Below, piece after piece: positions 22,686 to 32,400 of a stretch of DNA of 37,530 nucleotides; the first letter of the stretch is position 1, and each line of letters begins with the position of its first letter. The position numbers and the translations under genes are program-made. This stretch comes from a virus, in the IMG/VR virus record IMGVR_UViG_3300009529_000022, positions 1 through 37,530 of that record, one strand, 5' to 3'. The notes under the pieces are model-generated. The model searched no databases, was not told where the DNA came from, and worked only from the letters and a program-made list of their open reading frames with translations.

Positions 22686-24172
22686 AAATTCTGGAAGAGA
22701 TAGCCCGTACTAAGCAGCAACTGGATCAGTTAAAGCTAAAGTCAGAGCAGGAGCTGGCTCGTATTAAAAAGCAGCTAACTTTATCGGAGACAGCCATTCG
22801 TTTTGATAATTTAGCCAACGGTATCGAGTTTGGCAAGGTATTGATAAATGATATGGACGAAGGGAGTATCATTCGGACCTCGCGAACAGCCGAAGACCTT
22901 GCTCCAGTAGTAGCTGGGTTATACTATACCAATGACTTCTTAGGATATTACGATGGCACAGACCCTTACAGTACTGATGGATGGAATGCTTATCTCGGCT
23001 CCGATGGAACATTCAAATTCGAGGGAGACGGATCGAATTATATCTCCTGGGACGGCGCAACGCTGGATGTGCGGGGTGCTATCAATGCAGACGACATTAC
23101 CGCTGGGACCCTGACAGGAAGAACGCTTCAGACAGATATAGGTGCAGCCGGTCATTACGAAAGATTTGTCGTAAGCGCGGTGGATAACAATGCACACTTT
23201 TATGACTCGTCGAATAACGAGATTGTTACCATTGGTGGTAACATTTATGGGGGTTATCCGGGTCTTGCAATACAATCAGGAATGATTTATATAGATACTG
23301 ACCTTTCGGGAACGGTGATCCACGCTCAGAATACCTACGTTGGCGCTGTCGATAACACTGTTATTGTAGGTGCAATATCCGATACAACAGGCTCGAATGC
23401 AAAGAATAGGTGTGGTGTGCAGGGATCGGCTACTTGTTCTGGGTTAAGCACAGCAATTGGAGTATGGGGTTGGGCAGCGGGTGGTGCAGCAAATTGGGCA
23501 GGATACTTTGATCTTGGAGATGTCTATATTGCCAATAACCTCGGTATCGGGACGACTTCCCCTGATAATCCCTTTGAACTTTTATCCGCTACCACACCTC
23601 AAATAAGAATTACCAATACGGATGCTACGGATTATGCAACCTTTGCAGTAGATACAGACGGGCAATTAGACATTACTACCGTAGACGGTGGTGGGGCTGG
23701 GGGGCATATTTGCTTGATGCCAGATGGCAACGTCGGCATTGGGACGACGGAGCCAGACACAAACTTAATGATATACGGTTCCAGCGGAAATGTAAGAGCA
23801 AAGGTAAAGAGAGGTAACAATACTCAACAAATCGCATATGTTATTGAACCAAATGGGGCATTCACCCCTACAAATGTCGTTTGGTTTACGGGGATGGTAG
23901 GTAGCTCAAATGATTATAGGATTTGGAATTGGGACGGCACTACCAGTAATTATCCTGTAACAATTTTAAATAACGGCCACGTCGGCATCGGAAATACCTC
24001 GCCCACAGCACTATTAGACATTAACTCTGATATTCTACGTCTTCGCACAGCAAAAACTCCTGCTTCAGCCGGAGCAGCAGGGAATGCGGGAGACATCTGC
24101 TGGGATGCTGATTATATTTATGTCTGCACAGCTACAAATACTTGGGAGAGAGTAGCCCTCGCCTCGTGGTAA
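22676..24172 (+). CDS. Tail fibre with N-terminal coiled coil
   Basis: 498 residues; ATG 22676 or 22682 are both possible (the latter is the ATGA overlap with the previous gene). Residues 5-40 form a coiled coil (ARTKQQLDQLKLKSEQELAR). Residues 90-150 include GTFKFEGDGSNYISWDGATLDVRG and INADDITAGTLTG, the standard phage fibre trimerisation module. The C-terminal part has repeated 'NVGIGTTxPxxxL' segments (four times: about residues 285-450), typical of fibre shafts and self-cleaving-chaperone relatives; no intramolecular chaperone motif is seen. Binds the host receptor or side fibres. Confidence 0.75.
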   Translation: MDMKILEEIARTKQQLDQLKLKSEQELARIKKQLTLSETAIRFDNLANGIEFGKVLINDMDEGSIIRTSRTAEDLAPVVAGLYYTNDFLGYYDGTDPYSTDGWNAYLGSDGTFKFEGDGSNYISWDGATLDVRGAINADDITAGTLTGRTLQTDIGAAGHYERFVVSAVDNNAHFYDSSNNEIVTIGGNIYGGYPGLAIQSGMIYIDTDLSGTVIHAQNTYVGAVDNTVIVGAISDTTGSNAKNRCGVQGSATCSGLSTAIGVWGWAAGGAANWAGYFDLGDVYIANNLGIGTTSPDNPFELLSATTPQIRITNTDATDYATFAVDTDGQLDITTVDGGGAGGHICLMPDGNVGIGTTEPDTNLMIYGSSGNVRAKVKRGNNTQQIAYVIEPNGAFTPTNVVWFTGMVGSSNDYRIWNWDGTTSNYPVTILNNGHVGIGNTSPTALLDINSDILRLRTAKTPASAGAAGNAGDICWDADYIYVCTATNTWERVALASW

Positions 24173-24183
24173 AAGGAATAGAA

Positions 24184-24372
24184 ATGAATAAAGAAGATTT
24201 GGAAGCACGAAAGGTAGAAACGGAAAAAAGCCTACAGACTCTGGGACAACAAGTGCAGCAACTTGATGGTATCAGAAGGAAAACCTACGAGAACTTTCTT
24301 CGGATGCAAGGGCAGTTAACTGTTCTGAATGAGCTATTGGCACCAGGAGAGATAAAGGTGGAAAGCTCTTAG
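24184..24372 (+). CDS. Short coiled-coil protein
   Basis: 62 residues, ATG 24184. Nearly all helix (EARKVETEKSLQTLGQQVQQ, then LDGIRRKTYENFLRMQGQL) with heptad-like spacing. It may be a chaperone or a small spanin/holin regulator. Downstream is another small gene with a membrane anchor; together they look like accessory lysis or tail assembly factors. Not recognised. Confidence 0.55.
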   Translation: MNKEDLEARKVETEKSLQTLGQQVQQLDGIRRKTYENFLRMQGQLTVLNELLAPGEIKVESS

Positions 24373-24410
24373 CACAGATGGTAACGTAGTGGCTGCATAA
24401 GGAGATTCGG

Positions 24411-24587
24411 ATGGAACTATTCAAATACTTAGAATATGGGGTAGCCGCTCTGGCTGTAGGAGGGCTCATATACATCTCGAAGATGTTAGTAGGAGTGGTT
24501 AGAAACCACATTGGGGACGCTACGAAAGCTAACGAGCGATTGGCTAACATGATAGAGCAAATGATGCGATTCTTAGAGCGAGGATAA
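24411..24587 (+). CDS. Small single-span membrane protein, holin or spanin-like
   Basis: 58 residues, ATG 24411, AAGGAG ahead. One hydrophobic span near the N-terminus (YGVAALAVGGLIYISKMLVGVV) followed by a helical, amphipathic tail (DATKANERLANMIEQMMRFL). This single-span plus coiled-coil arrangement is common in small phage holins and inner-membrane lysis factors. Ends 4 nt before the giant repeat gene. Confidence 0.55.
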   Translation: MELFKYLEYGVAALAVGGLIYISKMLVGVVRNHIGDATKANERLANMIEQMMRFLERG

Positions 24588-24591
24588 TAGG

Positions 24592-27500
24592 ATGGCACTT
24601 TCAGGATGGATACCGTTTTGGCAAAAGGCAGTAAAAGCGGGGAAGACGTTAAAGCAAGCACGAGCAGAATGGGCTGCACAGGGAAGCAAACCAGCCGTCA
24701 CCACCACTCCAACTCCGCCTTCACCGCCAATGTATAGTCCGGAGTGGTATGCGCAGGAAGCTAAGAGACAGAAGACAGCAAGAGACGCTGTTACTACAAC
24801 ACCACCCATTACTACCACTCCGCCTATAACAACAACTTCACCCGTGGCTACTACCTCACCTGTTACCACTACTTCACCTTCACCTCTTCCTCCATACCAA
24901 CCTACGTATCCTGAGCCTCCGTTGCCAACATACCAACCTTATACAGGAGCAGGCTCACCTGAAGCCCAGGCACAGATTGAGTCTCTAACGGATCGGTGGC
25001 AACGTATCATAGGTGAGCGGTACGGGCAGAGTCTATCCCAGGCGCAGCGCGGAATCTCAGCACGAGCAGCCTCTACGGGTATGACCCAGGCAGGAATTAC
25101 TGGGGCTCAGATGGGAGCGGCACGTGCCGCAGCGGGACAGACACGTATGGAAGCTGAAGCTGGCCTTGCCGGACAGGAATACGAAGCACGAGAGCGGTCG
25201 GCACAGTTAGCGGAAAGTGCACGGCAATTTGATAACCAGCAGCAGTTTAATCAGTGGGCGATTCAGGCAGGCTATTCGGAGAATGAGCGGCAGAGAGCAT
25301 GGCAGAGTAGAGAAGCAGGTGCGGAGAGAGGGTTAGAGCAGCAAAGGATAAATTTACAACAGCAGGCTATGGAATTAAATCGGCAGATAGCCGAAGCACA
25401 GGCTACGGGTAGATGGGGTGACGTAGCTACGTTAGAAGCACAGCGATTGGAGTTACAGCGTCAGCAGCAGGAGTTCCAACAGGGGATTACAGAAGCTGGA
25501 GTCACAGGAGAGTACGGGGGTGCGCTAACGCTTCCGGCACAGCAATTAGCTGAACAAGCCCGGCAATTTGATACTCGAGCAGATTTTGAAAGATGGGCTA
25601 CTCAGGGAGGTTGGAATCAGGCAGATATAGATCGAGCCTGGCAGTCTGGGGAAGCAGTAGCACAGCGGGAATGGGAAACGAGTGAACGGGGAAGATCACT
25701 TACCGAGCAGGCACGACAATTCGATGAGCAGATAGCTTTCCAGCAGTGGGCTACGCAAGGGGGATGGAGTCAGGATGACGTACAGCGAGCCTGGACTGCT
25801 GCGGAGGCAGAGAAGGATCGGGAATGGAAGTCCAGCGAAGCAGGAAAAACGCTTACCGAGCAAGCGCGGCAGTTCGATGACCAACTAAGTTTTCAGCGCT
25901 TTGCTACGGAGGGAGGCTGGAGCCAAGCGGATGCGGATCGAGCCTGGAGAGAAAAGGAGGCAGATAAAGATCGAAGGGAGCAAACCAGACAATTCGATAC
26001 CCAGGAAGCCTTTCAGCGTTGGGCGACTCAGGGAGAATGGGACCAGGGGGATATTGATAGAGCATGGCGAGAAGGTGAAGCGGAAAAAGATCGCGAGGTT
26101 AGACGTGAGGAGCTATCTGCCGAAGCCAAACGGTTTGAGGATGAAGTAGCATTCCGTACCTGGGCAAAGGAAGGAGACTGGACAGAGGCTGAGACAGATC
26201 GGGTATGGAGAGCAACGGAGACTGAAAGAGACCGGGCTTGGAGGTCTGAGGAAAGTAACTTAGATCGAGTACAGCGAGCCACAGAATTCGCCACAGAGGA
26301 TGAGTTCCGCAGATGGGCTACCGAAGGTGGGTGGAGTGAGAATGCTAAAAACAGAACCTGGCAAGCTGTAGAAGCTACCAAACAGCGTAATTGGGAGAGT
26401 ATAGAGCAGAACAGGAATCGAGTTCAGCAAGCAGAGCAGTTTGAATCCGAAGACGAATTTAGAAGATGGGCAACACAAGGTGGATGGGATGAGAATGACG
26501 TAGATCGGACGTGGAGAGCTGTGCAGGCAACACAAGATCGGGCATGGCAGACCTTAGAGGCGAACAAGAGCCGTATCGAGCAGGCCAGACAGTTTGACTC
26601 TGAGGTAGAATTCCGTAAATGGGCTGCTGAAAAGGGGTGGGGACAAGAAGACATTGACCGAGCGTGGAGATCGGCTGAAGCTCAAGTAAACCGAGAGTGG
26701 CAGTCTGCGGAGACTAACTTAGAGAGAATTGAGAGAGCCAGGCAATTTGATACAGACGTTAGCTTTCGCACGTGGGCTTTAGAGCAGGGATGGGAACAAG
26801 AAGACATAGATCGTACGTGGAGGGCATTGGAAACGGAAAAAGACAGAGAGTGGCGGTCTGAAGAAGCCAATGTAGATAGAATAGAACAGGCACGACAGTT
26901 TGATACTGAGGTAAGATTTAGAGAATGGGCAACACAGGGTAATTGGGACCAAGCAGACGTAGATCGAGCTTGGAGAGGTGTAGAGCAAGATAAAGATAGG
27001 GAGATACGAGCTTCCCAATTTGACGAAGAGATGGAGTTCAGAAGATGGGCTACAGAGGGCGGGTGGTCGGAAAATGAAATAGATCGGGCATGGAAAAGCT
27101 CAGAAGCACAGAAAGAACGAGACCTACGAGAGCAGATTGAAGGAGACCGGCTGGAGTTAGCAAGAGCAGAAATTGAAGCTGGCGGTAAGATGGGTGAGAA
27201 GGATTGGCTCGGCTTAGGCTTTGACGTAGGAGAAGCAGGACTTTTAGGATGGATCTATGCCACGATGGACGAAGATGCAAAAAAGGACGCACTCGAAGTA
27301 ATCAAAGAAGGTGGTGGATTAGGTGGGTTGGCTGGCATTGTTGCAGGAGGAGGTAAAGAAAAAGTAGTAACAACTGCTACAACTACAACTGCTACAACAG
27401 TAACGGCAGGCACAGGTGCGGGAGCAAGCGTTGGCGCAGCAGCACATTTTCTCATTGGAGCGGTTGGTACTGCTGCTGCTGTCGCCGGGGTAGCTATAGC

Positions 27501-27810
27501 AGCTTATACTCTATATGAGGGTGGTAGGATAATTCTGGATAAGCTCTTTGGAGCAGGAGAAACAAGACCTTCGGGAGCACATTTATCTCAGGATCCTGCT
27601 TCTGCACATTTCTTTCAGGATGCGCGAGATTGGAACGGACTAAACCAAGAGGACAAGTGGGCATTGGCTATTCACGAGACAGTAGACATTTTTGGGCAGG
27701 GGGACGTTGATTTGACGGTTGAACGATTAGAGGAAAGAGGCACAACTTTACAGGATGAGGCATCTCAGTTCGTAAGTGATCAAGATAGTCTGTACGAACA
27801 ATACAGCTAA
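24592..27810 (+). CDS. Repeat-rich virion protein, 12 x ~51 residues
   Basis: 1,072 residues. N-terminal 130 are Pro/Thr-rich. Residues about 150-850 are charged helix built of about 12 degenerate repeats: 'ARQFDxxxxFxxWAxxxGWxxxDxxRAWxxxEAxxxREW' (repeat entry). Residues 900-985 include a glycine/alanine-rich hydrophobic stretch (AGASVGAAAHFLIGAVGTAAAVAG, then VAIAAYTLYE), probably membrane-inserting. The C-terminal 90 residues are acidic and soluble. Likely a tape-measure-like or internal ejection protein that spans the envelope; position between fibre and the giant protein agrees. Confidence 0.65.
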   Translation: MALSGWIPFWQKAVKAGKTLKQARAEWAAQGSKPAVTTTPTPPSPPMYSPEWYAQEAKRQKTARDAVTTTPPITTTPPITTTSPVATTSPVTTTSPSPLPPYQPTYPEPPLPTYQPYTGAGSPEAQAQIESLTDRWQRIIGERYGQSLSQAQRGISARAASTGMTQAGITGAQMGAARAAAGQTRMEAEAGLAGQEYEARERSAQLAESARQFDNQQQFNQWAIQAGYSENERQRAWQSREAGAERGLEQQRINLQQQAMELNRQIAEAQATGRWGDVATLEAQRLELQRQQQEFQQGITEAGVTGEYGGALTLPAQQLAEQARQFDTRADFERWATQGGWNQADIDRAWQSGEAVAQREWETSERGRSLTEQARQFDEQIAFQQWATQGGWSQDDVQRAWTAAEAEKDREWKSSEAGKTLTEQARQFDDQLSFQRFATEGGWSQADADRAWREKEADKDRREQTRQFDTQEAFQRWATQGEWDQGDIDRAWREGEAEKDREVRREELSAEAKRFEDEVAFRTWAKEGDWTEAETDRVWRATETERDRAWRSEESNLDRVQRATEFATEDEFRRWATEGGWSENAKNRTWQAVEATKQRNWESIEQNRNRVQQAEQFESEDEFRRWATQGGWDENDVDRTWRAVQATQDRAWQTLEANKSRIEQARQFDSEVEFRKWAAEKGWGQEDIDRAWRSAEAQVNREWQSAETNLERIERARQFDTDVSFRTWALEQGWEQEDIDRTWRALETEKDREWRSEEANVDRIEQARQFDTEVRFREWATQGNWDQADVDRAWRGVEQDKDREIRASQFDEEMEFRRWATEGGWSENEIDRAWKSSEAQKERDLREQIEGDRLELARAEIEAGGKMGEKDWLGLGFDVGEAGLLGWIYATMDEDAKKDALEVIKEGGGLGGLAGIVAGGGKEKVVTTATTTTATTVTAGTGAGASVGAAAHFLIGAVGTAAAVAGVAIAAYTLYEGGRIILDKLFGAGETRPSGAHLSQDPASAHFFQDARDWNGLNQEDKWALAIHETVDIFGQGDVDLTVERLEERGTTLQDEASQFVSDQDSLYEQYS
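25219..27140 (+). repeat. Protein-level tandem repeats (about 12 copies, 44-51 residues)
   Basis: From residue 210 to about 850 of the 24592 product, each unit has R-Q-F-D, then F..W(A/V)...G(G/N/E/D)W, then D..R(A/T/V)W, then E/A...(R/K)(D/E). Units 6-11 are exactly 51 residues apart; earlier ones are longer because of linkers. DNA-level identity is low because codons have drifted, so the duplication is old or under diversification. Confidence 0.85.
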
Positions 27811-27829
27811 GACTGCCCTTGAGATCGGG

Positions 27830-28069
27830 TTAGGGAGAGGGATAAAACCACATCATGTATAAGAGAACAAGGTAGCTACCACCCCAAAATACCAAGAGGA
27901 CAGCTCTGTCCAGAATTGAATCAGAGGGGTAGGGAACGAAGAACACTTTGACAATAACGTACCCAATGATAAAGCTTAGGAAAATAGTCCAGAATACAAG
28001 AGCTCCATGCTCTTGCTTCCACTCTGCACTCTCCCAGGCTTGTTTCAGAACAATAGTAAATTGTCTCAT
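27830..28069 (-). CDS. Small antisense membrane protein (two spans)
   Basis: 79 residues, ATG 28069 with GGAGGG just upstream (28073-28078). Two predicted spans: ALVFWTIFLSFIIGYVIVKVFFV and DRAVLLVFWGGSYLVLLYMMW. Lies opposite to the late genes, converging with the repeat protein's stop (20 nt between). The C-terminal ILDRAVLLVFWGGSYLVLLY aligns with the minus-strand peptide at 37252-37139 (ITDRIIILLLGGGGYYLL). Small, strong promoter upstream (via 28305): a moron-like accessory gene, perhaps superinfection exclusion. Function is inference. Confidence 0.65.
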   Translation of the reverse strand: MRQFTIVLKQAWESAEWKQEHGALVFWTIFLSFIIGYVIVKVFFVPYPSDSILDRAVLLVFWGGSYLVLLYMMWFYPSP

Positions 28070-28099
28070 ATTCCCTCCATAGTGGTTAGACACCTTTTG

Positions 28100-28126
28100 A
28101 AAAAGATAGGCGTTCTTGGAGCGCCT
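28100..28126 (-). terminator. Weak rho-independent terminator between the two minus-strand genes
   Basis: On the minus strand a 5-bp stem AGGCG/CGCCT (plus 28108-28126) with a 9-nt loop is followed by ATCTTTTT (plus 28100-28107). Short stem, so attenuation with partial readthrough to the gene at 28069 is likely. Confidence 0.4.
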
Positions 28127-28135
28127 TAGAGCGTC

Positions 28136-28270
28136 CTACCTGGCATAGACAGCAAACAGAGCAACCATACCAATCAGCAATAGCGCAAGTGCTCTATTCT
28201 CCCAGTTGCATTTAGCGGTAGGATAGGCAAACAGCATTACGGAGTCTAACAAATAGATAAGGGTTCTCAT
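28136..28270 (-). CDS. Tiny membrane protein with predicted leaderless start
   Basis: 44 residues from ATG 28270: MRTLIYLLDSVMLFAYPTAK, then CNWENRALALLLIGMVALFAVYAR. Two hydrophobic segments. The start codon coincides with the predicted first transcribed base of the promoter at 28277-28305 (7 nt from the -10), so translation would be leaderless; there is no Shine-Dalgarno site. The motif 'NRALALLLIG' resembles 'DRAVLLVFWG' and 'DRIIILLLGG' in the other two minus-strand peptides. Longer in-frame starts would be inside the promoter. Confidence 0.6.
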   Translation of the reverse strand: MRTLIYLLDSVMLFAYPTAKCNWENRALALLLIGMVALFAVYAR

Positions 28271-28276
28271 ACGTAT

Positions 28277-28305
28277 AATATACGCCTGTATTTTCAGAAA
28301 GTCAA
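28277..28305 (-). promoter_or_regulatory. Sigma70-type promoter of the minus-strand membrane genes
   Basis: On the minus strand TTGACT (plus 28300-28305), 17-bp spacer, TATATT (plus 28277-28282). The -10 lies within a 13-bp palindrome (CGTATAATATACG, plus 28272-28284) that could be a binding site. It has nearly the same -35/spacer/-10 as the two promoters at 3676-3780. It overlaps the promoter-proximal sequence of the next late gene but points away from it. Confidence 0.8.
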
Positions 28306-28323
28306 GGAAAAAGTGAGGACAAG

Positions 28324-29430
28324 ATGGCTCTAGAGACAATCCGAAGTTTGCTTCTGAACTTAATCTTGCAGCGGGCTGAGGAAAATCGCCGTAGAGAGAC
28401 GCCTGAGTATCAGGAGCAACAGCAGCGGATGCAGGGCTTACAGCGGTTGAGGGGGGGAGAGATTACCCCTGCTGAGTTTGCCTATCAGCATGGCTCTCCA
28501 ATAGAAATACAGGAAGCGCGAAAAAGAGATCAGCAGCAAGCCCAGGATACGATGATGCGAACCCTTCTGGAGATGACGCAGGATGGTCTAACGGAGCAGG
28601 AGATTGGGCAGGCATTACAAGGCTATCAAGGGCCGATGGATAGGATTTATCCTGTTATCGAGCGGTTTGGGCCAGCCAGACAGCGACAACCTACTACACC
28701 AGCAAGCCACGTACCGAAGCCTCCTGAAGTAATGGCTCAGCAAAAAGAAATGGTTGATTATGGAATAGCAGCCCGTGCGAAGACTCCTGAAGAAATGGAG
28801 TTACAGAGACTTCGCACCGAATCTCTAATCGCAGGTACAGAAGCTCAGATTGCTTCAAGACGGGAAGCAGATACACGAAGGCGCACCCTTACGGAAAACG
28901 AGGAGCTTAAAAGGCTGGCTATGTCTCACGGGTGGGCTACCGTCTCTACGGGTGGAGCCGTTTCGGAATATAAGCTTAAGGAGATTACAGAAGCTGCATT
29001 AGATCCCAGAGGAGAAGGAGACTGGTACGGGGGTAGAGGTGCATGGGGTAAAACCTGGGAGTTAGGAGAAAGTGGAGAGGGCTTTCTAGATAAGTGGGTA
29101 TCCAGTCAGACACTTAGGGGAGCACAGCACTTTCCCGATGATCCCGATAAAGCCAAAGAGTATAATAAGTGGGTAGAGGCACTTAGAAGACCTGGCTCGG
29201 ATGAAGCTCGTGCAGCCCGTAGAGCTTATGAGCTTATTACGAGAGAATCCGGTGCCTCTGAGGCGAGTACGGAGTCTCTGGTTCCCTCACAAGCACCTGA
29301 GAACGAGGAAGTAGAGAAGCTAATCCAGGATTTAATGAGTGGTTGGCAGGCTAAAGGAACTCCCGGTAGTAGGGCTCAAGCTATTAAAGCACTTCAGGAT
29401 GCAGGTCAAATACCAATAGGGTATAAATAA
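28324..29430 (+). CDS. Virion internal protein, helical, unknown
   Basis: 368 residues, ATG 28324 (GAGGAC upstream). Gln/Arg/Glu-rich helix from residues 15 to about 210 (ILQRAEENRRRETPEYQEQQ), then a Gly/Trp-containing middle (DWYGGRGAWGKTWELG) and acidic C-terminal region. Lacks membrane spans. Its stop overlaps the start of the giant protein (TAATG), indicating translational coupling. By analogy with other podoviruses this is an ejection or core protein preceding the largest internal protein. Confidence 0.6.
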   Translation: MALETIRSLLLNLILQRAEENRRRETPEYQEQQQRMQGLQRLRGGEITPAEFAYQHGSPIEIQEARKRDQQQAQDTMMRTLLEMTQDGLTEQEIGQALQGYQGPMDRIYPVIERFGPARQRQPTTPASHVPKPPEVMAQQKEMVDYGIAARAKTPEEMELQRLRTESLIAGTEAQIASRREADTRRRTLTENEELKRLAMSHGWATVSTGGAVSEYKLKEITEAALDPRGEGDWYGGRGAWGKTWELGESGEGFLDKWVSSQTLRGAQHFPDDPDKAKEYNKWVEALRRPGSDEARAARRAYELITRESGASEASTESLVPSQAPENEEVEKLIQDLMSGWQAKGTPGSRAQAIKALQDAGQIPIGYK

Positions 29431-32400
29431 TGCCATTAGTTCGGACAAGAATGTTCTTAGACGATCTTATAGAGCAGGGGCCGCCGATACTTGAACCCTT
29501 GCTGACCTCTATGGACTCTCTTATACAGGCTGGCCCTCCCTCTTTAGATATGCAAAAACTCATTGAGGCAGGGCCTCCCGCAGTACCTGAGTCTATTGGA
29601 ATCATCGAGCAAGCTGGGAGAATAGACTGGGCTGCAAGACTTCCGTTCTCTCCTAAGGGACTCACTGACGCAGTAGATTTATACATCGCTACGCAGCGGC
29701 TCACAAAGAATAACTATGAGGAGTATGCTCAGATTAAAGAGCCCACTTTCGCAGAGAAGTTTGCTGGAATACAAGCAGGAATGCCTCTAAAACCCAAAGT
29801 TTTTTCACCAAAGCAGTTGCGGCAGTGGGACGTAGAGAAAGTAGAGGACTATCTACTGCGTATGGAAGAGGAGTCCAAGCGAGGAAAAACGTTCTGGGCA
29901 CAGGTATTAGAGCAGGGAAGCTATCTCCCTGGCTGGATGATGGAATTCGTAGCTACGGGAGGTATTGCTTCTTTAGGTCGTCCAGCAGCAAAAACTGCAG
30001 CAACGAAACTTCTCAAAGGTGCTGTAGAAGCCGTAGCTCGGACGGCAGCGATGCCTCATAGAGTTGGAGAAGCTATCCTAAAGCGACAAATTCCCGAGGA
30101 GATGCACTTTGGGAAGGATGATAAATTCGTAGTCGATGTAGAGCCTGACTCCTGGGCTACATCCATAGCTAAGGGCTGGGGTGAAGTCTTTATTGAGGTA
30201 GCTTCAGAGTCTACTGGTGGAGCGATTACTAAAGCTCCCAAGTGGCTAATGTCGAAGACAAAGTTTGGGAATAAGCTTTTAAGTGGACTACGGAAAGCTT
30301 ACCTAAAAGCAAACCCTACCAATAAAACCGCAGACTTCTTCAGGAAGATATCTACTCAAGCAGGATACAGTGATTTAATCGGAGAGATGGGTGAGGAGCG
30401 GCTTGCTACCATCTTACACGCTATTGCCAATACAGAGGACTTTGGTGCGGGTAAAGATGCAAGCTGGTGGGAACGTTTGAAGACTGGCCTGAGTCAGGAT
30501 GTAGAACTCAATTCGTTAGTTGTGGAGGGCATAGTTCTTTCTCTCCCCGCAGGAGCACGAGTGGGACTCTCCAGAGTGGTTAGTCCCTTCCGGCAAGAGA
30601 CCCATGAAGCTAGACGTGAGGCTGCCTTTGCTAAGCAAGCCCAGAAGGAAGCTCGGGAAGAAGTACCCGCAGCGCTTATGGAGAAGATTATAAGAGCAGG
30701 GAAGGAAGGAAAACCTGAAGTTACGGAAGCTGCAAAACCTGAAGTTACGGAAGCTGCAAAACCTGAAGCTAAGCCTGTATGGAAAGAGCCCTATAACTTA
30801 ACCGTAGGCCGAAGATGGTTAGGTAGGCTTAACAGACTAAAGAAAGAGCTAAGCATTGCAGATTTGAGTGAAACTCCACAAGGGAGAGCACTTCTAGAGC
30901 CGGGGGAGACCGCAAAAAGACCTGCTCAGATGGTAAGGGGAGATATAGCTGATGCGGAGCGAAGTATTATTGAGTTGGTGGAACGTCTCCCAGTTCACGT
31001 CACTACAGAAGCAGCAGAAGGTGCTTCTCCTTTATTTAGAACCCTCTTGCAGACAGCGAAGGATATACAAGAACTACGAGATAGACGTACCCGAATAGGT
31101 ATACGGGAAATTCCTGTTGGGAGAGAACTCGTCGGACCCGGTGCCCTATTACCTTCTGAAGAGCGTGAAGGGGCTAGAGCTTTTGATACAAGAATTAATG
31201 CCCTGGAGCGGAACCTACTTACCCGATTTGAGCAGTACGTCATGGAGCCTCTTCCAACTATTGGGCCAGCAGCAGCAAGAGTAGAAGTGCCAGGTAAAGT
31301 AACAGAAGAGCTAATTGCTGAACCCCCTGCGGCAGGAGTTCCTGAAGAAATCCCAGAGCTTGTTCCCCCTGACCTTGCTCCCATAGGAGAGCGTGTAGAG
31401 GAGGAGATCGCCGTCTCAGGAGCCCCACGAGCTCCTATCTCTGAGGGGGTGGGGGTTACTATACCCCCAAAGGAGATCGTGGCTCCTGAGCCTTCTGAGA
31501 GCATTGTAGAGGAAATGCAGAGAAAAGCGGGCTTAGATGAGGAAGCGGAGGGACAATGGGATCGGCCTGCTCCTTCTCGGATCGTCTCTCCTACTACAAT
31601 GGCTCAAGCTCTATCGATCTCTGATGTAGACCTTCCCTCAGCGAGAATCATTGAGTTAGGTAAAGAAAGACCTTTTACTGAATTTAGAGAAGCAGTGATT
31701 ACTGCATCAGGACTTCCAGAAGCTCAGTTCTTCGAGCACATTGGAGAGTTTGAGCCTACTAAGGTATGGAATTGGATCAATAACGCCGTAGCTCGGGAGT
31801 TTGTGGACGTAAACGTAGCAATCCCCCGGGACCCGAGTGCATCTCCTATCGTCACACTGACTGAGCATACGGGAAAAGATTTAGCTACCGGACGTAATAT
31901 CTCTCCGTATAAGCAGAGCTCTCTGATGGATGAAACCTTAGATAACGTAGTGTACTTTCAGTTTTACCATAAGCCCACAGAGCCTCTTACGGGGATTCCA
32001 ATAGGTACTGCTCATTACGACTTTCGTTCCGCACCCCGAGCCGCTTACACCGCACTTTACGATAAGCTCTTAGAGACAGGTCAGGTACTTTTTACCGGGC
32101 TATCCGATAGTGGTACGTTAGTCGCTCTGAAGATCAACCAGCAGGGTAATGCAGCCGCTTATATTCAGAAGCTTAGAGCCGATGGAGTAGAGGTGCTTCC
32201 CGAGCTTGAGACAGCTATTCAGTCTTGGGAGCCTACAAAAGTGGCAGCAGAGTGGACTATGCACGAAGCCTCTAAGAAGCTTTTCGGTCCCAACTATCAT
32301 ACCTATTCTCCGCAAGACTTAGTAAAACGAGCCAGAGGATTTGCGGGAGAGGGAGCCACGTTAAGAAGCGATCTCTTTCCCGATGGCATAGCCTTTCAAA

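Noticed and set aside
25696-27018. Several minus-strand open frames under the repeat protein
   Set aside because: Periodic antisense shadows of the repeat-rich gene; no ribosome sites.
27811-27829. Bidirectional terminator between convergent genes
   Set aside because: No inverted repeat or T-run is present in the 19-nt gap.
30995-31504. 169-codon minus-strand frame under the giant gene
   Set aside because: Low-complexity antisense of the Pro/Ala/Glu-rich linker, no ribosome site.
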